64,000 nucleotides of DNA from Natrinema zhouii (GTDB taxonomy: Archaea; Halobacteriota; Halobacteria; Halobacteriales; Natrialbaceae). Below are positions 42,898 to 52,586 of this stretch, one piece after another. Each line of letters opens with the position of its first letter. Positions within the stretch are counted from its first letter, which is position 1. The stretch is from positions 1,178,001 through 1,242,000 of the forward strand of contig NZ_CP059154.1 in the NCBI RefSeq assembly GCF_013456555.2, read 5' to 3'. The position numbers and the translations under genes were made by a program. The notes under the pieces are model-generated. The model saw only the letters and a list, made by a program, of their open reading frames with translations, was not told the origin of the DNA and ran no database searches.

Positions 42898-44392
42898 ATG
42901 ACTGTCTCCCGATCCGAACCGACGGCTCCGAGCGATGACGTATCGACAGCGACGTGGCTTCGAGCGCGCATCCGCTCGCGTCTCGGGATCGATACTCGAG
43001 CACTGGGGGCGTTCCGGATCGGACTGGGGCTCGTCATCCTCCTCGACCTCCTCGTTCTACGGGTCCCGGGGCTAGCGACGTTCTACACGGACGCGGGGAT
43101 TCTCCTTCGGTCGACCCTCGCCGAAACGGCACCGTCGCTCGCGCGGTGGTCCTCCGTACGCAATTTCGGGGTCCGTGGTGGGACAGGTGCTGTTAGTCGG
43201 AATTACCGCCATCGTCGCCGCGTGCCTGCTCGTCGGCTACCGGTCCCGACTTGCAACGGTCGGCTCGGCACTGCTGCTCGCGTCACTGTACGCTCGCAAT
43301 CCGTACCTGGTCAACGGCGGCGATACCATTCTCGTCTCGCTGCTGTTCCTGGCAGCGTTTCTCCCGCTCGACGCGCGGTGGTCGCTTCGCGGTCGACGTC
43401 GGCAGGGCGACGATCGGATCGTCTCGATGGCGACCGCCGCGATTCTCCTGCACATCGTCGTCATCTACGTGATCAATGCAGTCCTCAAGTTCCAGAGCGA
43501 CGCCTGGACGAGCGGCATCGCTGTCCGGCGTATCTTCCAACTGGAGGATTTCGTTTACGTGCTCGGTCCGACCGTCGCGGAGTATCCTGCGGTCCTCACA
43601 GCGGTCAACTGGCTCTGGATCGCTGTGCTCTCCGTCTCGGTGCTGCTCGTATTCGCGACCGGTTGGCTCCGGATCACGGTCGTGGCCGTATTCATCGGCG
43701 CACACCTCGGGATGGCAGCGACGATGCGGCTGGGTGCCTTTCCGTTCGTCATGTGCACTGGCTTGCTGTTGTTCCTCCCGCCGCGAATGTGGGATCGCAT
43801 GGACCGGTTCATCGTCGAGTACGGGGTCACGGATCGCCTCGAGTCGCTCGCGAGGGAGAACAGCGACAGTTCCGGTGGACAGTCGTCCGAGTCCACCTTC
43901 TCACCGCGTATCCGACGCGGCGTACATATCCTTACGACTGGAATCCTCGTCTGTTTTCTCGTAACCGTAGGGGGCTGGCAGGTCGTCGCAGCGGGTCTCG
44001 TCGATTCCCCGGCCGCGGGAGGAGATGACGTACTCTCGAGTGCGAGCTGGGCGTTTTTCGCGCCGGACCCGCCGAATTCGTATAGCTGGTACGTCATCGA
44101 AGCCGACCGCGAGTCCGGGGAATCGACGGATCTCGTCGACGGCAGTGAGGCGGATTTCGACCGTCCGCCCGATGCGATGGATCGGTATCCAACGACGCTC
44201 TGGAAACGATACGGAACGAAGATACAGGGCGCGAGTAGCACTCACTTCGAGTCGGCAGCAGCGTATTTCTGTGATCGCGCACCAGCGGACGTCGAGTCGG
44301 TAACGATCTATCGCGTCGAACAGCCCGTCGACGCGGACGGACCGGTCGGAGAGCCGATTCCGCAGACGCGAGCCACTGCCGTCTGTGGCTGA
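42898..44392 (+). pseudogene. HTTM-domain membrane protein, frameshifted
   Basis: From ATG 42898 the frame encodes LGAFRIGLGLVILLDLLVL and FYTDAGILLRSTLAE, the usual start of a horizontally transferred transmembrane (HTTM, vitamin K carboxylase-like) protein. It loses sense after about 43155. Moving one base, the sequence continues YAISGSVVGQVLLVGITAIV, YRSRLATVGSALLLASLYAR and NPYLVNGGDTIL, then several more hydrophobic helices, through to the TGA at 44390-44392. About 498 residues if repaired. The extra base is near 43157-43162. Function of such proteins in haloarchaea is unknown. Confidence 0.85.
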
Positions 44393-44610
44393 CGAGGGTA
44401 ACATACTGAACGCGATACTGGATTTATCAGCCCCTGATCGATCACTGATACCGATACATCGTCAGCGGATCGTCTTGGATACCCGTCAAACCGACGTTCT
44501 CGGTCGCTCGAGTATCACTTTCAACGGCTCCGAACCGGCCGTGTCGACCGTTCGAGCCCGCCGGATAGCGTCCTGTTCCATATATCAGAACTAATACTGG
44601 TAGCCAGAAG

Positions 44611-44618
44611 TTTATTAT
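44611..44618 (+). promoter_or_regulatory. TATA element of the DUF1508-repeat gene
   Basis: TTTATTAT, 33-40 nt upstream of ATG 44651, predicts a leader of about 10 nt. Confidence 0.55.
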
Positions 44619-44650
44619 GGTCCGTTCTAGTTATCCGGTCAAGTTTGACA

Positions 44651-47557
44651 ATGGCTTCGAAAACTGACATTCACCAAAGCTTATTTCAGCTGTACGAACA
44701 TTACGTCGGTGAACCCGACTCGAGTAAGGACGTCTACGGCTACTGGTTGTTCATCGTCGGGTATATTATCGGTGCCGCTGGCGTGGCAACCTTCGTGGTC
44801 GGCTACGCGGGCGAGGGGAACCCCTACACGCTCATCCGTCTCTCCGGAGTGACGGCGGCGACGGGGCTCGCGTTCTGCCTGCTCGGAATCGTCCTGATGT
44901 TGCCGGTCCGCCGACGGGGCATTCAGGTCAGTTTCGTCGGGCTGTTGATTTCACTGGGGGGCGTCGGCTTTTTCGCGTGGGCGTATCCGTACAACTGGCG
45001 ACAACTCGGGACCGACTACAGCGTCGAGGTCATTTCGGTCTACACGCTCGGTATCGGAATCATCGCGGGCGTGACCGCGCTCGTGCCGGTCCTGACGGGC
45101 CAGAAGGGAATGTTTGTCGAGGAAGAGGGCAAGACAGAAGATCCGCCGATTCTCACCGGCGACGCGACGGAAGGCGCGCAGTTCGCCGTCTTCCGTGACG
45201 AAAACGGCGACTGGAAGTGGCACGTCCTCCACCTTGAGGCGCTGGCCCAGAGCAACGAGAGCGCCGTGACGCGGCCGGACGCCACAGCGGGTATCGAGCG
45301 CGTCAAGTCCCAGATCAGCTCCGCGGGGCTGATGGAGCTGACGACCTCGGCGTTCCGACTCTACGAGGACCGCGACGGCACGTGGCAGTGGACGCTCGCA
45401 CGCGACGACGGCTCCATCGTCGGCTCCTGTGCCGGCGAGTTCGACCAGCGCGACGGCGCCGAGGAGTCGGTGAGCTTCCTGAAGGATCGGGGTCCGGACG
45501 CCGACGTGATCGAAATCGAGGGCGCCGCCTTCACCTACGAGGAGCGACGTGACCAGTGGTACTGGCAACTGGTCGACGACGAACGCACCCCGCTGGCCTC
45601 GAGCGAGACGGGCCACTCTACGCAGGAACGCGCCGAAGAAGCCGCTCGGACGTTCGCCGAACGGTTCGATCAGGCGCGGGTGCTCGATGTCGAACACGTC
45701 GGCGTGGAACTCTGCGAGCGGGCCGACGGCTGGACCTGGCGGTTCGTCGACGCCGACGACGCGGTCGTCGCCAACAGCACTGATACGTTCGGCTCCCGGC
45801 GTGACGCCGAAAAGGCCGCCGACGCGTTGCTCCCGGCGCTCGAGTCGGCGTCGGTCACCGTGGCCGGCGAGCCGACCTACGAGCTCTACGAGTCCGGCGA
45901 GGAGTGGCGCTACCGGCTGGTCGACGAGAACGAGCACGTCGTCGCGCGCGGGCCCGAGGGAACCCCCGAACGCGACGGCTCGGAACGGTGGACCGACCAG
46001 TTCGGCGAGAACGCCCGCGAGGCCGTCGTCGTCGAGATAGAGGACGCGGAGTACGAGGTTTACCCGGCGAACGATGCGAGTTCGGGTGGAAGCCCGGCTT
46101 CCACGCCCGACGACGACCTCCCCGCGACGGTCGACGAGCCCGAACCGGCGGCCGACGGCGGAACGACCGTCGATGCGGCCGAGGCGGCGGACACGAGTCC
46201 GTGGCACTGGCGACTCGTCACCGACGACCGCGACGTCGTCGCCGCGAGCACGGAGCCACACGGTGACGCCGAGGCGGCGACGACGGCGATCGAGCGCGTT
46301 CGCCAGCAGGCCAGCGAGGCGGAGCTCATCGAGTTCGAGAACGCCGCCTTCCAGGTCTACGAGGCCGACTCCGGCGAGTGGCGCTGGCGGCTCATCGACG
46401 AGGACGGCAACGTCCTCGCCGACAGCGGCGAAGAGCACACCTCGCGCGGCGACGCCGCCGAGGCGATGATGACGCTGAAAGAGCAGGCGCCCAACGCGGA
46501 ACTGCTCGAAATCGACACCGCGGCGTTCGAACTGTTCGTTAACGAGGACGACGAGTGGGGCTGGCGGCTCATCGACGAAGCCGGCAAGCTCGTCGCCGAA
46601 GACCCGGCGACTCACCCGACCCGCGGGGCGGCTCGACAGGCGATGAACCGCTTGCTCGAGCATCTCGACTCCGACGTGCGGACGATGGACCGGTCGATCT
46701 TCCAGACGTACGCGACCGATGACTGGCACTGGCGGTTCGTCATGCCATCCGGTGAAACGGTCGCTGTCGCCGGCGAGGATCATTCGACTCGTGACGAACT
46801 GGTCGACAGCCTCGACAACGTCCGCGAGGCCGCCGCATCGGCTCGCCGCTCCACGATCGGTGACGTTTCGGTTCAGCTGTACGGCACCGACGAGTGGCAC
46901 TTCCGACTGCTCGACCGTGACCGCGAGGAAATCGCCGACTCGGCCGTTTCCACCGCCGACCGCCAGGAAGCGATGGCCGGCGTCGAGACGCTCAAGAGCC
47001 ACGCGCTGGACGCGCCGATCTTCTCGATCGAAGACGCCGTGATCCGGCTCGACGGCAACGACGGTTGGTCGTGGGAACTCGTCGATCGCGATCGCGACGT
47101 CCTCGCGGCGGCCGTCGGCACCGCCGAGAGCAAGGACGACCTGCTCGAGACGGTCGAAGTGGTTCGTCAGCTCGCGCCGATGGCCGGACGGGTCGACTTC
47201 GACATCGCCTCGTTCGAACTCGTCGCCGACGAGGACCAGCGCTGGCGCTGGCGGCTCATCGACGAGGACGGCCGCACCGTCGCGTCCGGCTCCGAAACGC
47301 ACGAGACGGTCGACGCCGCACGCAAGGCCCTCGAGGACGTCCGCGAACTGATCGAATTGGCGAGCATCCTCGAGATCGACAGCGTCTCCTTCGAGTTGCA
47401 CACCGCCGAGGACGGCTGGGTCTGGCAGCTCATCGACGAGTACGGGACGACGATGGCGGAGAGCACGCAGACCTACGAGAACCGCACGGACGCCCGCGAG
47501 GCGATGAACGACGTGAAGGCGCAGGCACCCGACGGCTGGATCACCTTCACCGAGTAA
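44651..47557 (+). CDS. Membrane protein with 13 DUF1508 (YegP/HVO_2922-type) repeats
   Basis: A 968-residue protein. Four hydrophobic helices (about residues 30-150) anchor it. From about 175 to the end run some 13 repeats of about 57 residues, each a strand-turn-strand unit of the type F-x-V/L-Y-x(3-5)-W-x-W-R-L followed by x-D-G-x-x-V/I-A-x-S and a helix ending in a hydrophobic-acidic block (LLEI, LIEF, VVEI). This is the DUF1508 (YegP) fold known as a short domain in haloarchaea, here multiplied. An Ala/Pro/Thr/Asp linker interrupts repeat six. YegP-like domains have no firm function. ATG 44651 follows a TTG at 44645. Confidence 0.88.
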   Translation: MASKTDIHQSLFQLYEHYVGEPDSSKDVYGYWLFIVGYIIGAAGVATFVVGYAGEGNPYTLIRLSGVTAATGLAFCLLGIVLMLPVRRRGIQVSFVGLLISLGGVGFFAWAYPYNWRQLGTDYSVEVISVYTLGIGIIAGVTALVPVLTGQKGMFVEEEGKTEDPPILTGDATEGAQFAVFRDENGDWKWHVLHLEALAQSNESAVTRPDATAGIERVKSQISSAGLMELTTSAFRLYEDRDGTWQWTLARDDGSIVGSCAGEFDQRDGAEESVSFLKDRGPDADVIEIEGAAFTYEERRDQWYWQLVDDERTPLASSETGHSTQERAEEAARTFAERFDQARVLDVEHVGVELCERADGWTWRFVDADDAVVANSTDTFGSRRDAEKAADALLPALESASVTVAGEPTYELYESGEEWRYRLVDENEHVVARGPEGTPERDGSERWTDQFGENAREAVVVEIEDAEYEVYPANDASSGGSPASTPDDDLPATVDEPEPAADGGTTVDAAEAADTSPWHWRLVTDDRDVVAASTEPHGDAEAATTAIERVRQQASEAELIEFENAAFQVYEADSGEWRWRLIDEDGNVLADSGEEHTSRGDAAEAMMTLKEQAPNAELLEIDTAAFELFVNEDDEWGWRLIDEAGKLVAEDPATHPTRGAARQAMNRLLEHLDSDVRTMDRSIFQTYATDDWHWRFVMPSGETVAVAGEDHSTRDELVDSLDNVREAAASARRSTIGDVSVQLYGTDEWHFRLLDRDREEIADSAVSTADRQEAMAGVETLKSHALDAPIFSIEDAVIRLDGNDGWSWELVDRDRDVLAAAVGTAESKDDLLETVEVVRQLAPMAGRVDFDIASFELVADEDQRWRWRLIDEDGRTVASGSETHETVDAARKALEDVRELIELASILEIDSVSFELHTAEDGWVWQLIDEYGTTMAESTQTYENRTDAREAMNDVKAQAPDGWITFTE

Positions 47558-47698
47558 GTCCCGCACCGATTCGAATCGGTCGCGCACCGGCATCTCTTTT
47601 TCACCGTTTTCGTTCGAGAGACGCCACAGTCTGACGAGAACGGGATGGGCCGGCTGCGTGTACGAGGAGCGTCACATCTGTTCCGTTGCGATCGAGCA

Positions 47699-47706
47699 GT
47701 TATATG
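47699..47706 (+). promoter_or_regulatory. TATA element of the Bat-type regulator gene
   Basis: GTTATATG is 23-30 nt before ATG 47729. Confidence 0.6.
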
Positions 47707-47728
47707 CGTCGAGAGACATGCTCGAGGC

Positions 47729-48376
47729 ATGAAATCGATGGGGATCCGACTCGAGTACGCACCGGCGGCGATTCCACCGATTCACGAGGGGATCTGCGAG
47801 TCGCCCGACATCGACCGAGAGGTCATCGTGGGCGGACAGTCGGTCGACGGCGTCGAGACGATCACGTCGTTCGTCTACGGTGACCCCGCAGCCTACGAGT
47901 CGCTGTTGTGCGACCTTGAGGGCGTCCGCGAGTACGATCTCACGCCGTCCGACGACGGGTTCTTTTGTTATCTCCGTCGTGACCTCGGTCCGGAGGGGCT
48001 GTCGTTGCTGAACGCGCTCGCACAGCGGACGGCCGTGATCGTGCCGCCGATCGAGGTCAGATCCGATCGAACGATTCGACTGACCGTCGTTGGACATTCG
48101 TCCGCCCTCACCGCCGTGATGGAGGACGTTCCCGACGGACTGCAACTGGATGTCCGCTGGGTGAGCGACGAGGTGACGGTCAGCGGTGCGCCCGTTTCCG
48201 ACCGCCAGCTGGCCGCGCTTCGGGCGGCCCGAAACGTCGGCTTCTACGAGATTCCGCGAGACGCCGGCATCGAGGCGGTGGCCGCCAAACTCGAGTGTGC
48301 CGTCTCGACGGCCTCGGAACTCGTTCGCCGCGGCGAAGCGAACGCGGTCGAACGCGTCCTCGAGAGCGGACCGTAA
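47729..48376 (+). CDS. Bat-type helix-turn-helix regulator (HTH_10)
   Basis: A 215-residue haloarchaeal transcriptional regulator. The N-terminal alpha/beta sensor-like part (RLEYAPAAIPPIHEGICESP) is followed by the C-terminal HTH_10 domain: VSDRQLAALRAARNVGFYEI, PRDAGIEAVAAKLECAVSTA and SELVRRGEANAVERVL. This domain is shared with the bacterio-opsin activator Bat. It lacks a visible PAS or GAF domain, so the signal is unknown. ATG 47729 (MKSMGIRLE) follows the TATA box. Convergent with the methyltransferase gene at 48400. Confidence 0.88.
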   Translation: MKSMGIRLEYAPAAIPPIHEGICESPDIDREVIVGGQSVDGVETITSFVYGDPAAYESLLCDLEGVREYDLTPSDDGFFCYLRRDLGPEGLSLLNALAQRTAVIVPPIEVRSDRTIRLTVVGHSSALTAVMEDVPDGLQLDVRWVSDEVTVSGAPVSDRQLAALRAARNVGFYEIPRDAGIEAVAAKLECAVSTASELVRRGEANAVERVLESGP

Positions 48377-48399
48377 TATGGTTCGGTCAGCCGCTCGTC

Positions 48400-49095
48400 T
48401 CAGGCACTCTTGCGTTTCTCGCAAACGACGGTGTACGTCGTGTCAGCCATATAGGTATCGACGATAGTGCAGTTATCGAAGACGGCCTCGAGCGACGCCA
48501 CGACGTCACCGTCGGGATTCCAGTTGGCGTACCAGCGCAAGAAGCGCCGGATGAGTGGGTTCAGGACCCGAGCGGGACCGTCGGGGATCGTCCCGATATC
48601 GAAGACGACGAACGTGCCGTCGGGGACCAACGACTGGGAGACGGTCTGGGTCGCGCGGCGGATGTCAGGCATGACGCTCAGTGAGAGCGTCGCCAGCGCC
48701 CCGTCGAACGGTTCGTCGAACTCGGCCGTCGTGGCGTCGGCGCGACGAACCTCGACGTTCTCCCAGCCGTGCGTCTCGACCCGCTCGCGTGCCTTTTCGA
48801 CCATTTCCGGGCTGTAGTCGACTGCGACAAGTTCGCCCGCCGGACCGATCTCGTGTCGAATCCGCTCGAAGTTGACGCCCGGGCCGCAGCCGATTTCCAG
48901 CACTCGGTCACCCGGCCGGAGGTCGAGCCGATCGATCGCCGCCTCGCGCATCGGTTCGAGATCCCGCTCGCTCATCTCGTACCAGTCACTCCAGCGATCC
49001 CAGACCGTCCGACTCCGCTCGAGGTGGGCGATATGGTCATCGTCCGTGCTCGAACCACTGGGTGGCGAGTTGCCGTCTCGTCGGTCCGTGACCAT
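48400..49095 (-). CDS. SAM-dependent methyltransferase (UbiE-like)
   Basis: A 231-residue class I methyltransferase. It starts with a polar tail, then HLERSRTVWDRWSDWYEMSE, motif I VLEIGCGPGVNFERIRHEIG, VAVDYSPEMVEKARERV and RRADATTAEFDEPFDGAL, then LSVMPDIRRATQTVSQSLVPDG. It is similar to the methyltransferase at 39409 but distinct. The substrate could be a quinone or a lipid; not determinable. ATG 49095 is chosen. A GTG at 49131 would add MKLLTRAESSSR. Two AT-rich boxes lie at 49135-49160. Confidence 0.85.
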   Translation of the reverse strand: MVTDRRDGNSPPSGSSTDDDHIAHLERSRTVWDRWSDWYEMSERDLEPMREAAIDRLDLRPGDRVLEIGCGPGVNFERIRHEIGPAGELVAVDYSPEMVEKARERVETHGWENVEVRRADATTAEFDEPFDGALATLSLSVMPDIRRATQTVSQSLVPDGTFVVFDIGTIPDGPARVLNPLIRRFLRWYANWNPDGDVVASLEAVFDNCTIVDTYMADTTYTVVCEKRKSA

Positions 49096-49131
49096 ACGTG
49101 ACGATGACTCCGCTCGAGTGAGTAGTTTCAC

Positions 49132-49160
49132 GCGAAATATATCGCGACTTTATATAATTA
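49132..49160. promoter_or_regulatory. AT-rich promoter region with near-palindrome
   Basis: CGCGAAATATATCGCG (about 49132-49147) is a near-palindrome, followed by TTTATATAATTAG. The boxes fit TATA elements for the minus-strand methyltransferase. The palindrome may also bind a dimeric regulator, possibly controlling it. Confidence 0.4.
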
Positions 49161-49285
49161 GCTCACGAAGCGGTCGAGTCGATCCGTCGGAGAAAGTCCT
49201 CTCGAATCCAGTCGGGGTGGCGTCTTCTCGAGACCGATCGGATCGAGATTTTCGACCTGACCGCGAGTATCCGTCGGATCGGTCT

Positions 49286-49294
49286 GTTTTTTAT
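49286..49294 (+). promoter_or_regulatory. TATA element of phosphopantothenate synthetase
   Basis: GTTTTTTAT lies 23-31 nt upstream of the GTG start at 49317. Confidence 0.55.
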
Positions 49295-49316
49295 CGACCG
49301 AACCCAGTGATCGGTC

Positions 49317-50096
49317 GTGAGCGACTACGACAGCGTCTCCGCCGACGTCGAGCACGAGGAGGAGATTCCGGAGGACCACCCCAGATATCAGGACCTGCTC
49401 ACCCGCCACCGGATCGAGCGGGGCGTCGAGAAGGGAATCACGCACCTCCAGGGGATGCACGCCGAAGGGCGGGGCAGCGCGTTCGACTACCTGCTCGGCG
49501 AGGAGACGATTCCCAGCGCCGACGACGCGGAACGGGCCGCCGCCGCACACCTCCTGCTCGCTGAACATCCCGTGCTCTCGATCAACGGCAACGTCGCGGC
49601 GCTGGTGCCTGGCGAAATGGCCGAACTGGCCGATGTCGTCAACGCCGACCTCGAGGTCAACCTCTTCAATCGAACGCCCGAGCGAATCGAAGCCATTGCC
49701 GACCACCTGCGAGAACACGGCGCGGACGACGTGAAGGGGCTGACGGCCGACGCGCACATTCCGAACCTAGAGCACGAGCGCTCGAAGGTCGACGCCGATG
49801 GCATCTACGAGGCCGACGTCGTGCTCGTCCCCCTCGAGGACGGGGACCGCGCCGAGGCGCTCGACGAGATGGGGAAGATCGAAATCGTGATCGACCTCAA
49901 CCCGCTGTCGCGCTCGCCGCAGGTCGCCGACGTGCCGGTCGTCGATAACATCATTCGCGCGATCCCGAATATCACCGAGCACGCGCGGCGGCTGGCGGAC
50001 GCCGACGAGGCCGAACTCCGGGAGATTATCGAGGCGTTCGATCGCGAGGGGGCGCTCGAGGACGCCGAGGAACGGATCCGATCGGGCGACCTCTGA
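49317..50096 (+). CDS. 4-phosphopantoate-beta-alanine ligase (phosphopantothenate synthetase)
   Basis: A 259-residue archaeal CoA enzyme (DUF137 family) joining 4-phosphopantoate and beta-alanine with ATP, right after pantoate kinase in the pathway. Family motifs are HPRYQDLLTRHRIERGVEKG, EGRGSAFDYLLGE, HPVLSINGNVAALVPGEMAE, LFNRTPERIEAIADHL and IDLNPLSRSPQVADVPVVDN. The start codon is GTG at 49317, placed right behind a TATA box. The pantoate kinase gene is at 41944, so both archaea-specific steps lie within 8 kb. Confidence 0.93.
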   Translation: MSDYDSVSADVEHEEEIPEDHPRYQDLLTRHRIERGVEKGITHLQGMHAEGRGSAFDYLLGEETIPSADDAERAAAAHLLLAEHPVLSINGNVAALVPGEMAELADVVNADLEVNLFNRTPERIEAIADHLREHGADDVKGLTADAHIPNLEHERSKVDADGIYEADVVLVPLEDGDRAEALDEMGKIEIVIDLNPLSRSPQVADVPVVDNIIRAIPNITEHARRLADADEAELREIIEAFDREGALEDAEERIRSGDL

Positions 50097-50126
50097 TACC
50101 TCTCTCGATCTCCGTCTCGGTCCCGC

Positions 50127-50780
50127 TCAGAGCTTCCCCGTGATCGACGGTGAAACGGAGTTCCGAGCGCCGTCGCGTTCGATGAGCTGTGGCCTGTCGG
50201 CCGGATCGACGAACGGGAGTTTCGATTTGATCGCCGCCACCGTCTCCTCGACGCGGTAGTACGACAGCGAGAAGACCTCGCTCGCACGACGAGCGAGGGA
50301 GTGATCGATCTCGTAGGGAACGGCCGGGCCGCTCGCGAGTTCGTCCCCGTCGATCAGCCAGTCTCGGGCCAGTGCGACACCCTTCTCCGCGTCGTAGCCG
50401 CGGGCGAGGTAGTGTCTGTAGGGATGCCGGATCCACGAACACTCCCAGTGGGCGTAGACGTCGACGCCCGACTCGTTCTCGAGGTCGTGAAGGACGATAT
50501 GTAACTGCTCGTCGGCGAACAGCGACGGTCGCCACACCCACGAGCCCTCGGAGGTGTTGCCGTCCGTTCGAACCTTGAGCGCGGCGATCGGATTGCGCGA
50601 GAAGCCCACCTGCTCGAGGACGTCCTCGATCGTCTCCTCCGAGCAGTGGGCCGTGAGCACGTACTCGTCGGCGGTCGTGTGGCTGATCGCGTATCCGCCG
50701 AAGGTCCCACGCAGGAGGAAGTGTATCTGCGGGTAGATGGTTCGACGGAAGGCGTTAATGGCGTCTTCGCTGTCGAGCAT
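50127..50780 (-). CDS. Conserved haloarchaeal protein, unknown function (217 aa)
   Basis: Begins MLDSEDAINAFRRTIYPQIH, followed by LLRGTFGGYAISHTTADEYV and EEVLEQVGFSRNP-like sequence, then WRPSLFADEQLHIVLHDLEN, VYAHWECSWIRHPYRHYLAR and a C-terminal PALV-type tail. Many conserved-looking Trp, His and Tyr residues suggest a folded enzyme or binding protein, but no motif is recognised. Convergent with phosphopantothenate synthetase. Confidence 0.75.
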   Translation of the reverse strand: MLDSEDAINAFRRTIYPQIHFLLRGTFGGYAISHTTADEYVLTAHCSEETIEDVLEQVGFSRNPIAALKVRTDGNTSEGSWVWRPSLFADEQLHIVLHDLENESGVDVYAHWECSWIRHPYRHYLARGYDAEKGVALARDWLIDGDELASGPAVPYEIDHSLARRASEVFSLSYYRVEETVAAIKSKLPFVDPADRPQLIERDGARNSVSPSITGKL

Positions 50781-50865
50781 CGGTCGGCGGGGGTTATGAC
50801 GACTGTCCAGAAGAGTATTCCGACAGCGTTTCGCGGGTCGATCCTGTCGTCCACCGGTTTACAGC

Positions 50866-50923
50866 GCTGTCCCGCTCGAGTTGACCACGACGGTGCTGTC
50901 TCGCTCGAGTTAACTACGACAAC
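50866..50923. repeat. Two-copy 29-bp tandem repeat
   Basis: GCTGTCCCGCTCGAGTTGAC is followed at 29 nt by GCTGTCTCGCTCGAGTTAAC, with a partial third GCTGGCCCG. It lies in the gene-free stretch between 50780 and the HalOD1 gene. Confidence 0.6.
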
Positions 50924-51075
50924 GCTGGCCCGTGACGGGCTCGTGCTGCGACGGGACGCCGTTTCGCAACGGATCGAAAACCAGTGAAACGCGATCCGCT
51001 CCAGCCTACTGCGGTCTCTGTAGCGGGGCAGGCAGTAGCCGGTGCAATAGTTACCAGTCGGGGACGCTGACAGTC

Positions 51076-51372
51076 ATGATATCGATGACCGAACTGACCA
51101 ACGGTACTGCCGACGACGGCGTGACCCGACGACGGCTCGATACTGATAAGGAGGACCCGGAAGCCCAACTCGTCGAAGTCATCGCTGACATCGACGGCGT
51201 GGAGTCGACGGACCTCGCTCCGATATACCGCCGTATCGATGGCCTCATCGACAGCCTCTTCTCGTCACCGTCACCCGTCGAGGCAAACGCGCACGTCACG
51301 TTTTCGTACGAGGGTTACCGTATCCGCGTCCACCAGAACGGCACGGCAACGGTTCGCGAACTATCGGCCTGA
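51076..51372 (+). CDS. HalOD1 output-domain protein (98 aa)
   Basis: The second HalOD1 gene of the window. The order is QLVEVIADIDGVESTDLAPI, YRRIDGLIDSLFSSP, then VTFSYEGYRIRVHQNGTATV, matching the domain layout of the one at 6844, with a longer Asp/Thr N-terminus. A CAATAGTTACC box at about 51042-51052 puts the leaderless start at ATG 51076; a second ATG follows at 51085. Probably a small signalling protein. Confidence 0.85.
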   Translation: MISMTELTNGTADDGVTRRRLDTDKEDPEAQLVEVIADIDGVESTDLAPIYRRIDGLIDSLFSSPSPVEANAHVTFSYEGYRIRVHQNGTATVRELSA

Positions 51373-51498
51373 CGCGTCTCGGGACCGCACGCGACCGCGT
51401 CGAGTCGGTCCCGACGTCGTTCTCCGCCCACCCGCCCTGATGGCTGCTCGAGTCGGGATTCAGGAGGTATAAATTCCTCCTCCGGTTTCAGTCCACAC

Positions 51499-52479
51499 AT
51501 GGACGCCTACGAATTGCTGACGCGAAACGTCGAGGAGGTCGTCACCGACGAGGAGGTCCGCGACCTCGCGGCGGACCCCGAGGGCAAGCGGGCCTACGTC
51601 GGCTACGAGCCCTCCGGCGTGCTCCACCTCGGCCATCTCCTGACCGCGAACAAGCTCATCGACCTCCAGGAGGCGGGCATGGAGGTCGTCGTCCTGCTGG
51701 CGGACGTTCACGCCTACCTCAACGAGAAGGGGAGCTTCGAGGAGATCCGAGCCACCGCCGAGCAGATGAAAGCTCAGTTCCTCGCCTACGGCCTCGAGGA
51801 GGCCCAGACCGAGTTCGTCTACGGCTCCGAGTTCCAGCTCGAGGAGGAGTACACCCTCGACTTGCACCACCTCGAGCGCGAGACGACGATGAACCGCGCT
51901 CAGCGCGCGATGGCCGAAATCCAGGGCGACGAGACGGCCAAGGTGAGCCATCTCGTCTACCCGCTGATGCAGACCCTGGATATCGAATATCTCGATCTCG
52001 ACCTCGCGGTCGGCGGGCTCGACCAGCGCAAGGTCCACATGCTCGCCCGCGAGAAACTGCCCGAACTCGAGTACGATGTCCGTCCCGCGATCCACACGCC
52101 CATCGTCGCCGACCTCACCAGCGGCGAGGGGAAGATGTCCTCGAGCGAGGGGATCAGCATCTCGATGGAGGACTCGACCGCGGACCTCGAGGAGAAGATC
52201 AACTCGGCCTTCTGTCCGCCGACCCGGGATCCCGAGGGCGACCTCGAGAACCCCGTCCTCGAACTGTTCGAGTACCACGTCTTCCCGCGCTTCGACGAGG
52301 TCGTCGTGGAGCGACCCGAGAAGTACGGCGGCGATCTCACCTACGAGGCGTACGAGGACCTCGCTGCGGACCTCGAGTCGGGCGAACTCCACCCCGCCGA
52401 CGCGAAGGGAACGCTCGCGGCCTCCCTCGACGAACTGATCGCGCCCGGCCGCGAGAAGCTGCGCGAACTGCGCGACTGA
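51499..52479 (+). CDS. tyrS: Tyrosyl-tRNA synthetase
   Basis: A 326-residue class I synthetase of the archaeal type. The HLGHLLTANK (HIGH-like) motif is near residue 43. The amino-acid pocket residues LLADVHAYLNEKG and LVYPLMQTLDIEYLD, GGLDQRKVHMLAREKLPEL, and the KMSSS loop (GKMSSSEG) at about 215 are present. The short C-terminal domain without S4 agrees with archaeal TyrRS. It attaches tyrosine to tRNA-Tyr. Confidence 0.96.
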   Translation: MDAYELLTRNVEEVVTDEEVRDLAADPEGKRAYVGYEPSGVLHLGHLLTANKLIDLQEAGMEVVVLLADVHAYLNEKGSFEEIRATAEQMKAQFLAYGLEEAQTEFVYGSEFQLEEEYTLDLHHLERETTMNRAQRAMAEIQGDETAKVSHLVYPLMQTLDIEYLDLDLAVGGLDQRKVHMLAREKLPELEYDVRPAIHTPIVADLTSGEGKMSSSEGISISMEDSTADLEEKINSAFCPPTRDPEGDLENPVLELFEYHVFPRFDEVVVERPEKYGGDLTYEAYEDLAADLESGELHPADAKGTLAASLDELIAPGREKLRELRD

Positions 52480-52586
52480 CGACGCGACGATCGCGGTTCG
52501 CCGTCGGGAGGTCGACGAGGGTCGGTCTCACCGACACGGCGGCCGCCCGCTCGGGGACGGGGCAGCCCTGTAGCGATCGGCTATCA

